Below are positions 1-4,558 of a DNA stretch of 5,578 nucleotides, piece by piece (position 1 is the stretch's first letter; each line of letters starts with the position of its first letter). Source of the DNA: JAZDEL01 sp043820655 (GTDB taxonomy: Archaea > Iainarchaeota > Iainarchaeia > Iainarchaeales > JAZDEL01); the NCBI GenBank assembly GCA_043820655.1, contig JBDRDO010000015.1:1-5578 (forward strand), written 5' to 3'. The position numbers were made by a program, and so were the translations under genes. Below the pieces are notes generated by a model. It saw only the letters and a list, made by a program, of their open reading frames with translations. It had not been told where the DNA came from and ran no database searches.

Positions 1-94
1 GCTCGGCAGCACGAACCTTCGCATGGGAAAGTTATGGGCGAAATAATTATTAACCCACAATAACCCCTGTTGGGAAATCGGAGCAGGTTAATGC

Positions 95-121
95 CCGGCT
101 GTATAAGGCCTGCAAATTATG
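95..121 (-). other. 3' arm of the pre-16S bulge-helix-bulge processing stem
   Basis: Read on the minus strand this arm is a 12-nt helix strand (121-110), GCCT (109-106), a 3-nt bulge TAT (105-103) and ACAGCCGG (102-95). It pairs with the leader arm at 1758-1784: ACAGCCGG with CCGGCTGT (8 bp), GCCT with AGGC (4 bp), and CATAATTTGCAG with CTGCAAACTATG (11 of 12 paired). This is the archaeal bulge-helix-bulge geometry recognised by the tRNA-splicing endonuclease. A further 7-bp clamp, CGGAGCA at 79-85, pairs outside it with 1794-1800. Confidence 0.88.
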
Positions 122-125
122 CGAA

Positions 126-160
126 CAATTAGATTTTCACAAAGTGAAAATCAGGAATTG
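126..160 (-). repeat. Hairpin in the 16S trailer
   Basis: A perfect 9-bp stem, GATTTTCAC at 132-140 with GTGAAAATC at 144-152, closes on a 3-nt loop. It is extended by CAATT (126-130) with AATTG (156-160) across an asymmetric internal loop of 1 and 3 nt. It lies between the 16S 3' end and the processing arm, so it would sit on the transcript released by cleavage. It may help 3' maturation; that role is inferred. Confidence 0.6.
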
Positions 161-172
161 TATTAACTTTTT

Positions 173-208
173 AGAAGCATGCGGGCTCAGTGAAGAGCCC
201 GCGCTTCT
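173..208 (-). repeat. GC-rich hairpin just after the 16S 3' end
   Basis: A perfect 8-bp stem, GCGGGCTC (181-188) with GAGCCCGC (195-202), has a 6-nt loop and continues after a 2-nt bulge (179-180) with AGAAGC (173-178) and GCTTCT (203-208). The total is 14 bp. It starts about 10 nt beyond the anti-Shine-Dalgarno end of 16S. On the minus strand it is followed by a run of A rather than U, and the transcript must continue to reach the processing arm, so it is more likely a maturation structure than a terminator. Confidence 0.65.
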
Positions 209-217
209 GTAGTTAAA

Positions 218-1702
218 AGGAGGTGATCCGTCCGCAGGTTCCCCTACGGACACCTTGTTACAACTTAGCCCGCCTTGCAAAACCCGGAATCGACCAACCC
301 CGAAGGAGTTGGGCTCATCCAGACTCTACTCAGCTGGCTTGATGGGCGGTGTGTGCAAGGCGCAGGGACATATTCACCGCGCGTTAGTGACACGCGATTA
401 CTGGGGATTCCAACTTCACGAGGGCGAGTTGAAGCCCTCGATCTGAACTGAGGTTGGGTTTAGGGGATTACCGTGCCCTTTCGGGTTAGGAACCCATTGC
501 TCCAACCATTGTATGCCGCGTGTTGCCCAGGAGATTCGGGCCATACAGATCTACCGTTGCCCACTCCTTCCTCGATCTTACGATCGCAGTCCCACTAGAG
601 TGCCCCCCCGAAACCGGGAAGTAGCAACTAATGATGTGGGTCTCGCCCGTTGCCTGAGTTGACAGGACGCTTCATAGTACGAGCTGACGATGACCATACA
701 ACACCTCTCAGAGAGTCAGGTAAGCCCTTCAGGCTGACCATCATACAACTGTCGCCCCTGGTAAGTTGTCTGGGGTTGAATCCAATTAAACCGCAGCATC
801 CACCCCTTGTAGTGCGCCCCCGCCAATTCCATTAAGTTTCAACCTTGCGGTAATACTTCCCAGGCAGTGGACTTAACGCCTTCGCTTCGGCACCCCTACA
901 CTTCGTGAGTGCTAGGACACCTAGTCCACATCGTTTACGGCTGAGACTAACCGGGTATCTAATCCGGGTCGCTCCCTCAGCTTTCGTTCCTCACCGTCAG
1001 GCTCGTACTGGTAAAGCGCCTTCGCTACTGGAGGTCCTTCCGGGATCACAAGATTTCACTCCTACCCCGGAAATTCCCTTTACCTCTTCCGACCTCGAGC
1101 TCTGCAGTATCCTTAGCAATTCAACGAGTTAAGCCCGTTGATTTCACTAAGGACTTACAGAACCGGCTACGAACGTTTTAGGCCCAATATTAGGGGATAC
1201 CACTTGGGGTGTACGTATTACCGCGGCGGCTGGCACGCATCTTACCCACCCCTTATTCGCCAGCCGTTTTAAAGCTGGCAAAAGCAAGTAGAACTTGCAC
1301 TCGAAATCCCTCTGTCACACTTTCGTGCATTGCAGAAGTTTCGCGCCTGCTGCACCCCGTAGGGCTAGGACCCTTTCCTCAGTGTCCTTCTCCGGGCTCC
1401 CTCTCTCAAGGCCCGTACGGATCGTAGGTTTGGTGGGCAGTTACCCCGCCAACAGCCTAATCCGCCGCAGTCCCATCCTAAAGCAAAGTACTTACATGGT
1501 GCACTTCATTTAAGCGGGAGTGCCTTCCAGCATCTCCCACCTATGGGGCATTATGCCCAGTTTCCCGGGTTTAACCCCTCTTTAGGGTAGGTTGACTACG
1601 TGTTACTGAGCCGTACGCCGGAATCTCCATAGTTAGACTCCAAGACTTGCATGGCTTAGTCGAATTTCGAGAGCAGTATCCGCCAGCAGGATCAGCTGGA
1701 AT
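218..1702 (-). rRNA. 16S ribosomal RNA (complete, archaeal)
   Basis: This is the small-subunit rRNA. The 5' end is set by the archaeal opening near 1702 (ATTCCAGCTGATCC) and the 3' end by the anti-Shine-Dalgarno GGATCACCTCC at 229-219; the exact mature ends are uncertain by a few nt. Length is about 1,485 nt, normal for an archaeal 16S, with no intron. Conserved blocks are in order: the 344-349 region near 1350, the 515-533 region GTGCCAGCCGCCGCGGTAA near 1217-1235, the 787 region near 955, the 907-926 region near 820-840, the 1391 region near 340-355, and GGGGAACC of helix 45. Helices 1, 34 and 45 keep pairing through compensating changes relative to E. coli, which argues for a functional gene. 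Unusual bases (E. coli numbering) are A1405 with U1496, U1054, U915 and G1105. Confidence 0.98.
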
Positions 1703-2070
1703 TGCCGAACCAAAACTGGGTTCTATCCGCTATAATGGAATTTTTGGGTTTGTTCTACATAGTTTGCAGATTGCCTACAGCCGGAACATAATTTGCTCCG
1801 GTTAAAACATCACGCCAAGAAAAGCCAGGGCGCTCATCATTTTCCGTGAAACGTAAGCAAGGCGGAAGCCGATGCATGGCATCTGCAACGCGCGCTCACC
1901 AACGCGTGAACTCAGCACAAAAGCCGAGCAAACGCACAACCTCGCGGTTGTACAATTCCGCAACTTTGCGTTGCGGACACGCACCGCGTTGCCGCGGCGC
2001 AAAACTAAAATTCGAAACTCGAATTTAGCGCTAAAGCGAGAAACTGCCTTCACGGTGACAAATTTCTGCC
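1703..2070 (-). other. 16S 5' leader (external transcribed spacer)
   Basis: This stretch of about 370 nt lies between the predicted rRNA start site (near 2070) and the 16S 5' end, with no credible gene. The 16S-proximal part, 1758-1800, is the 5' arm of the processing stem. The distal part, 1871-2035, is packed with perfect stems: GATGC/GCATC at 1871-1883, ACAACC/GGTTGT at 1936-1951, CCGCAAC/GTTGCGG at 1958-1976, AAATTCGA/TCGAATTT at 2008-2026 and the palindrome TTTAGCGCTAAA at 2024-2035. This fits a structured leader RNA. A separate embedded ncRNA is possible, but no known family (SRP RNA, RNase P RNA, tRNA) is recognised. Confidence 0.6.
1758..1784 (-). other. 5' arm of the pre-16S bulge-helix-bulge processing stem
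   Basis: Read on the minus strand, this arm is CCGGCTGT (1784-1777), AGGC (1776-1773), a 3-nt bulge AAT (1772-1770) and CTGCAAACTATG (1769-1758). It pairs with 95-121. Each strand contributes one 3-nt bulge on either side of a 4-bp helix, the canonical motif. The outer clamp TGCTCCG at 1794-1800 pairs with 79-85. Cleavage in the bulges would leave about 70 nt of leader on the pre-16S, later trimmed. Confidence 0.88.
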
Positions 2071-2084
2071 TATACATTAGTATA
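2071..2084. repeat. Inverted repeat between the rRNA TATA box and start site
   Basis: TATAC (2071-2075) and GTATA (2080-2084) form a perfect inverted repeat with a 4-nt centre. It lies about 9-22 bp downstream of the rRNA TATA box, where a bound repressor would block RNA polymerase. An operator role is only a positional inference, and AT-rich promoter DNA can produce such repeats by chance. Confidence 0.35.
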
Positions 2085-2092
2085 TTGCATGA

Positions 2093-2100
2093 TTTATAAA
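2093..2100 (-). promoter_or_regulatory. rRNA promoter TATA box
   Basis: TTTATAAA is the best TATA-box match upstream of the 16S gene. Read on the minus strand it is preceded by GCGAAACC, a purine/A-containing context compatible with a TFB-recognition element. With archaeal spacing of about 25 bp, transcription would start near 2070 and include the whole processing leader. The box is itself palindromic, so orientation rests on the flank and on the gene layout. Confidence 0.6.
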
Positions 2101-2119
2101 GGTTTCGCGGGCGTTAACA

Positions 2120-2148
2120 GGCATAAAACCAGGTGCAGAAAGCACAAA
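2120..2148 (-). terminator. Possible weak terminator after the lipoprotein gene
   Basis: Immediately after the stop codon, read on the minus strand, a short stem GTGC/GCAC (2145-2142 with 2136-2133, 5-nt loop) is followed by CTGGTTTTATG, a short U-rich tract. The stem is only 4 bp. It is listed because the lipoprotein transcript must end before the rRNA promoter about 50 bp further on. Confidence 0.25.
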
Positions 2149-2610
2149 CTATTCACACACAGCTCTCGTGGTTTTGTCAACCACGTTCTCACAAAGAGTT
2201 TTATCGCCCATAGTGATTGCCAAGGACCTGTAACACTCGTCATTCAAAATTAAATCATCTGAAATTTTTTCACATATTTCCGGCAACTCGTCTCGAGTGG
2301 CAACACTATAATAGCAATAATTTGCCAAATCCGCTTCAAGTTCTCCGCAGTCAGATTCCTGCAATTCCATCCCCATTACGCAGGCAAGGGCCAGGATTGA
2401 GTTCGTCAGGTTATTGCATACTTCCGGGTCCCCTGTCTCTATTGCAAGTGCGGTATAACATCCAAGACCGGACTCACCATTCTGAGCACATTGGTCAGGG
2501 GATGCCTGCTCAACAATTGGTTTGCTAACAGAATCCTGTGCCGGCTGGGGACAGCCAAATAGCAGAAGTCCTGCAATAAGCAGGGATGCAAACAAAAGTT
2601 TTGTTTTCAT
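2149..2610 (-). CDS. Secreted lipoprotein with three tandem Cys repeats, function unknown
   Basis: The 153-residue product has an N-terminal signal: K2 and K4, a hydrophobic stretch from L5 to F18, and a lipobox-like L17-F18-G19-C20. It should therefore be exported and anchored on the cell surface by lipid at C20. The mature part holds ten more cysteines. Three repeats share the pattern C-Y-x-(A/S)-(L/V)-A, then C 14 residues after the first Cys, then C 12-13 later: C51/C65/C77, C99/C113/C126 and C126/C140/C152. Repeats two and three share C126. A TGD motif follows the first CY block, with a GD variant in the third. The even number of regularly spaced cysteines suggests a disulfide-stapled helical solenoid (inference). 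Similar CY-repeat lipoproteins are, to my recollection, found in DPANN-type archaea without an assigned function. The start is ATG at 2610; no Shine-Dalgarno is visible, and the TATA box spacing implies a leaderless mRNA. Confidence 0.85.
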   Translation of the reverse strand: MKTKLLFASLLIAGLLLFGCPQPAQDSVSKPIVEQASPDQCAQNGESGLGCYTALAIETGDPEVCNNLTNSILALACVMGMELQESDCGELEADLANYCYYSVATRDELPEICEKISDDLILNDECYRSLAITMGDKTLCENVVDKTTRAVCE

Positions 2611-2632
2611 GCAGAAGTTATAACTATTCTGA

Positions 2633-2640
2633 TATTTAAA
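2633..2640 (-). promoter_or_regulatory. TATA box of the lipoprotein gene (leaderless)
   Basis: TTTAAATA on the minus strand ends 23 bp before the ATG at 2610. Archaeal transcription starts about 22-26 bp downstream of the box, so the mRNA should begin at or next to the start codon. This agrees with the lack of a ribosome binding site. The same octamer at nearly the same spacing precedes the acetyltransferase-like gene. Confidence 0.6.
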
Positions 2641-2696
2641 GATTACTTACCCGCCAATAGCGAAGTTTTGCCAACTTTTGGGAAGCGGGGTTGAGT

Positions 2697-2746
2697 GCAA
2701 AACGAAACCCCGCGCTCATAAAAGTTGTTATGAAGGTTTCGCGGGG
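2697..2746 (-). terminator. Stem-loop followed by U-rich tract, after the acetyltransferase-like gene
   Basis: Read on the minus strand, CCCCGCG (2746-2740) pairs with CGCGGGG (2714-2708). Inside it lies a perfect stem TCATAA/TTATGA (2733-2728 with 2721-2716) with a 6-nt loop. The structure is followed by TTTCGTTTTG, a U-rich tract, 27 nt beyond the stop codon at 2773. The strand 2708-2713 can instead pair with GCGGGG at 2685-2690 as part of an 8-bp alternative stem, so two exclusive folds exist. Termination is inferred; archaeal terminators often need only the U tract. Confidence 0.5.
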
Positions 2747-2772
2747 GATTTTCGGAGCCTCCGGCGCCTGGT

Positions 2773-3354
2773 TCATCGAAACCCGGCGGGAAGCTTGTTC
2801 GGCTTTTTCATTTCCTTATAGAAATTCACTATAACGGAAGCGAAACTTCCGCCGAGGTAGTCGGTTTTGGAAATTACCTTAAGGTGCTTGCGCAAAACCG
2901 CCTCATTTCCCTCCCTGAATTCAATGGGGAACTTTTTCGAAATTCCAGACATGGAAAGCTCCCGCCAACTCTCAGCAGTAAGCTTATAGCCGTTCGCCAA
3001 AAAAAGGCAAAGGGCACTAATATATCGCGTGTTCCCCCCTATGAATAATTTTTCAAACGGTTTTATCGACTTATGCGCGGCGAGGCAATTGTTCTCTGCA
3101 ATCTTGAGCATCAATGTGCCGAGACCTATCCCCTTCAATTGCGGCTCCATAGACCTTACTTTGCCTGTAGGGAATGCCATCATTACTTTTCTTCCGGCTT
3201 GCGACTTATACTCTCCTAGTCCATAAGTAAGTGCCCCCGCAGCAAAGTCTTTACCGCCGTTGATTTCTATTCTTGGAGTGCCATCTAGGTGCACAATATT
3301 ATATGTGCTTCCGCCCCTGTACAGCCTGCCGCTCGGTGTAAACATCGGCTTCAT
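2773..3354 (-). CDS. GNAT-like N-acetyltransferase, substrate unknown
   Basis: The 193-residue protein carries what looks like GNAT motif A: a Q72-x-x-G75-x-G77-x-G79 turn followed by helix TLMLKIAEN. This is the pyrophosphate-binding loop that holds acetyl-CoA in this superfamily. About 25 residues on, a strand LFIGG is followed by N108, A114, F118 and G122-Y123, resembling motif B (Asn then helix then GF/GY). The N-terminal 60 residues and the Lys-rich C terminus (KEMKKPNKLPAGF) are not assignable. If the call is right it would acetylate an amine using acetyl-CoA in the cytoplasm; the substrate cannot be read from the sequence. The start is ATG at 3354 (a second ATG lies at 3345). The TATA box 22 bp upstream predicts a leaderless transcript, and it is a separate unit from the toxin module to its right. 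Confidence 0.6.
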   Translation of the reverse strand: MKPMFTPSGRLYRGGSTYNIVHLDGTPRIEINGGKDFAAGALTYGLGEYKSQAGRKVMMAFPTGKVRSMEPQLKGIGLGTLMLKIAENNCLAAHKSIKPFEKLFIGGNTRYISALCLFLANGYKLTAESWRELSMSGISKKFPIEFREGNEAVLRKHLKVISKTDYLGGSFASVIVNFYKEMKKPNKLPAGFR

Positions 3355-3375
3355 ACAAAAACAACCGCTCAGTGG

Positions 3376-3383
3376 TATTTAAA
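3376..3383 (-). promoter_or_regulatory. TATA box of the acetyltransferase-like gene (leaderless)
   Basis: TTTAAATA on the minus strand, ending 22 bp before the ATG at 3354. The predicted transcription start coincides with the start codon, and no Shine-Dalgarno is present. The octamer is identical to that before the lipoprotein gene (2633-2640). Confidence 0.6.
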
Positions 3384-3395
3384 CCTATCGCGCCT

Positions 3396-3413
3396 GCCCG
3401 CGCAAAGGCGGGC
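3396..3413. repeat. GC hairpin between toxin and acetyltransferase-like genes
   Basis: GCCCGC (3396-3401) and GCGGGC (3408-3413) form a perfect 6-bp stem with a 6-nt loop, 17 nt beyond the toxin stop codon. The U-rich tract (TGTTTCTTTT) follows on the plus strand, not in the toxin's direction. It may still shape the 3' end of the toxin mRNA or stop antisense transcription. Confidence 0.35.
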
Positions 3414-3429
3414 TGTTTCTTTTGCCGCC

Positions 3430-3765
3430 TCAGTACCCGAACCTGCGCTCGTATTTGGAGTGCTTGTACCATTCAATGACAATTGAAACAACAATCAGTT
3501 CCTTTCTGGCAACAGAGTAAAGCAGGCGCCAGCCATTGGGGAGGTCGTATTTCCAGAGGTTGTCTATTCCGTACTTCTTCTTGTATTCAGCAGGAATCCG
3601 GTCCTTGGGGATGTGTGTTGTGCTGAATGCATCCTCCTCTATATCCTTGAAAGCGCGTTCAAGCAATTCGTAAAGCCTTTTATCTTCGTACTTGCCTTTC
3701 TTGAGCTTGAAAAATGCGCGCTTTATTTTCTTGTCGGCAAAAATAACTCTGGAGGGGAGAATCAT
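3430..3765 (-). CDS. RelE/ParE-superfamily toxin of a type II toxin-antitoxin pair
   Basis: The 111-residue basic protein starts with a Lys-rich helical hairpin (residues 11-43), as in RelE/ParE folds. It ends with a beta-sheet region: W71-K72-Y73-D74-L75, W79-R80-L81-L82-Y83 and E89-L-I-V-V-S-I-V. The C-terminal segment H102-S-K-Y105-E-R107-R108-F is where RelE/YoeB-type toxins carry catalytic His, Tyr and Arg residues. The likely activity is ribosome-dependent mRNA cleavage, but gyrase poisoning (ParE-like) cannot be excluded. The start ATG overlaps the antitoxin stop in ATGA (3765-3762), and GGAGG at 3778-3774 lies 8 nt upstream inside the antitoxin gene. Translation should therefore be coupled to the antitoxin, keeping toxin below antitoxin. 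The assignment rests on fold pattern and gene context, not on a close named homologue. Confidence 0.75.
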   Translation of the reverse strand: MILPSRVIFADKKIKRAFFKLKKGKYEDKRLYELLERAFKDIEEDAFSTTHIPKDRIPAEYKKKYGIDNLWKYDLPNGWRLLYSVARKELIVVSIVIEWYKHSKYERRFGY

Positions 3766-4061
3766 TTTTCAGGCCTCCATGCCAGGTCTTTCCTTTTAAT
3801 GTACTTGTCAACAAGCGCGGGATTGTAAATCCAGATTATTGAACCGTCCTTTGCCAAATGTATTTTGCCGGAGTATTCGAGGTAGTCAAGAATGAGGTTG
3901 AATGTCTGGTACATGGTTTTTCTCGGCAGGCTGCGGAACAGCTGTGCTTTTGTCGGGTAATCCTTCGCCTTGCGGATTGCCTCCTCAACCATGAGCACAG
4001 TATCCAGGCGCGGATAGCGCAGGACATTTGAGGGTTTGAAAACGGTTTGCGTTGAAGCCAT
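3762..4061 (-). CDS. Winged-helix antitoxin/autorepressor of the toxin-antitoxin pair
   Basis: The 99-residue product looks like a small winged helix-turn-helix protein: a helix at about 18-33 (RLDTVLMVEEAIRKAK), a second from T37 to S44 (TKAQLFRS), a recognition-like helix at 47-64 (RKTMYQTFNLILDYLEYS) and a wing at 65-79 (GKIHLAKDGSIIWIY). The Arg/Trp/Pro-rich tail (80-99) could wrap the toxin. The gene comes first in a two-gene unit and overlaps the toxin by 4 nt, the standard antitoxin-toxin order. The start ATG at 4061 has GTGAT (4071-4067) 5 nt upstream, complementary to the 16S 3' end. A perfect palindrome covers the predicted transcription start, so the protein, alone or with toxin, probably represses its own promoter. 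An archaeal winged-helix antitoxin differs from the usual ribbon-helix-helix or AbrB types. DNA binding is inferred. Confidence 0.72.
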   Translation of the reverse strand: MASTQTVFKPSNVLRYPRLDTVLMVEEAIRKAKDYPTKAQLFRSLPRKTMYQTFNLILDYLEYSGKIHLAKDGSIIWIYNPALVDKYIKRKDLAWRPEK

Positions 4062-4071
4062 AAAACATCAC

Positions 4072-4087
4072 TATATCAATTGATATA
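4072..4087. promoter_or_regulatory. 16-bp palindromic operator of the toxin-antitoxin promoter
   Basis: TATATCAATTGATATA is a perfect dyad. It lies between the TATA box (4095-4102) and the antitoxin start (4061), covering the predicted transcription start near 4070-4076 and touching the Shine-Dalgarno GTGAT at 4071. A dimeric regulator bound here would block polymerase. As RNA its downstream half could also fold against the ribosome site, but the start site makes a DNA operator more likely. Confidence 0.65.
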
Positions 4088-4094
4088 ATAGGTT

Positions 4095-4102
4095 TATTTA
4101 AG
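4095..4102 (-). promoter_or_regulatory. TATA box of the toxin-antitoxin operon
   Basis: CTTAAATA on the minus strand, 34 bp before the antitoxin ATG. Transcription would start about 10-15 nt before the ATG, leaving just room for the GTGAT ribosome site. Confidence 0.6.
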
Positions 4103-4124
4103 GTTTTCGGCTGGCTACCTGCAA

Positions 4125-4511
4125 CTATGTATCCTCTCTGATTGCATCATAAACGCTCCATGCCTCACACACCGCACAGCCCTGCTCAAAGTCCTTGCAC
4201 CGCTCTCCAAACAGCTTTTCAATTTTCTCCTCCAGCCAGCACTCATGCCCAGCCTCTTCATAACAGGAATCGCATTCCCAGTACTCCAGTTCTTTTTCTT
4301 TTCCCGTCCATTTCACGACATCCGCTTTTGTCTTCCCAAATTTGGTTGTGCCTGTTTTTATGTATTCGCCCGTACCTTCAATAGGCAGTTTCAGTACGCC
4401 GAAATAATGGCTGTTTGTGTACCTGCCGTTTTCAAATACTGTTGTGTAAATTTTCTTGCCGCAGACAAGGCACATCCTTTTTAGTTTTCTTTTCCTTAAT
4501 TTTTTCTTCAT
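4125..4511 (-). CDS. Cys-rich zinc-ribbon-like protein, function unknown
   Basis: The 128-residue protein has three CxxC pairs: C14-x2-C17 after a very basic N terminus, C80-x2-C83 in the middle and C112-x2-C115 near the end. C91, C105, H35 and H89 are additional possible ligands. The first knuckle (CLVCGKK) and the second (CDSC) most resemble a split zinc ribbon. Between them lies a beta-rich segment with F37-G38 and K67-W68-T69-G70. The C-terminal part is helical and acidic (EEKIEKLFGERCKDFEQ). The basic N terminus (KKKLRKRKLKR) suggests nucleic-acid contact, but no activity can be assigned. ATG at 4511 is chosen over TTG at 4514 because AGGTG at 4521-4517 sits 5 nt upstream. It is 166 nt from the gene upstream, with no convincing TATA box; a weak CTTAAAGT lies at 4572-4565. 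Confidence 0.78.
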   Translation of the reverse strand: MKKKLRKRKLKRMCLVCGKKIYTTVFENGRYTNSHYFGVLKLPIEGTGEYIKTGTTKFGKTKADVVKWTGKEKELEYWECDSCYEEAGHECWLEEKIEKLFGERCKDFEQGCAVCEAWSVYDAIREDT

Positions 4512-4558
4512 CAAAACACCTGTTAAAAAAGTTGGCAGCGAGAAATTCCGAGTGTAAT

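Larger units (their letters stand above)
1..217 (-). other. 16S rRNA 3' spacer (trailer) and flank
   Basis: This stretch lies downstream of the 16S 3' end on the minus strand. Positions 79-217 are supported as part of the primary rRNA transcript because 79-85 and 95-121 pair with the 16S leader. It also holds two strong hairpins, listed separately. Positions 1-78 show nothing recognisable: no tRNA cloverleaf, no 23S 5' end and no credible ORF. The only pattern there is a 10-bp AT palindrome at 42-51. Either the 23S gene lies further left or, as in several reduced archaeal genomes, 16S and 23S are unlinked; the window cannot decide. Confidence 0.6.

Noticed and set aside
1..125. Possible tRNA in the 16S trailer (a GGTTCG-like T-loop near 13-18 on the minus strand)
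   Set aside because: No acceptor, D-arm or anticodon stem could be matched at the right spacing.
173..208. GC-rich hairpin as an rRNA terminator
   Set aside because: It is followed by A-rich sequence in the direction of transcription, and the processing arm further downstream must be transcribed.
255..1513. Several plus-strand open frames of 60-75 codons
   Set aside because: They lie antisense inside the intact 16S rRNA gene, whose sequence constraints explain them.
218..1702. Intron or insertion in 16S rRNA
   Set aside because: The gene length is normal and all conserved blocks follow in register.
1801..2070. Possible SRP (7S) RNA, which sits upstream of 16S in some archaea
   Set aside because: The conserved helix 8 motif of SRP RNA was not found on the minus strand.
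1802..2077. A 91-codon minus-strand frame upstream of 16S
   Set aside because: Its start lies upstream of the predicted rRNA start site, the product is an Arg/Cys-rich string without recognisable domains, and the DNA is full of hairpins, as expected for leader RNA.
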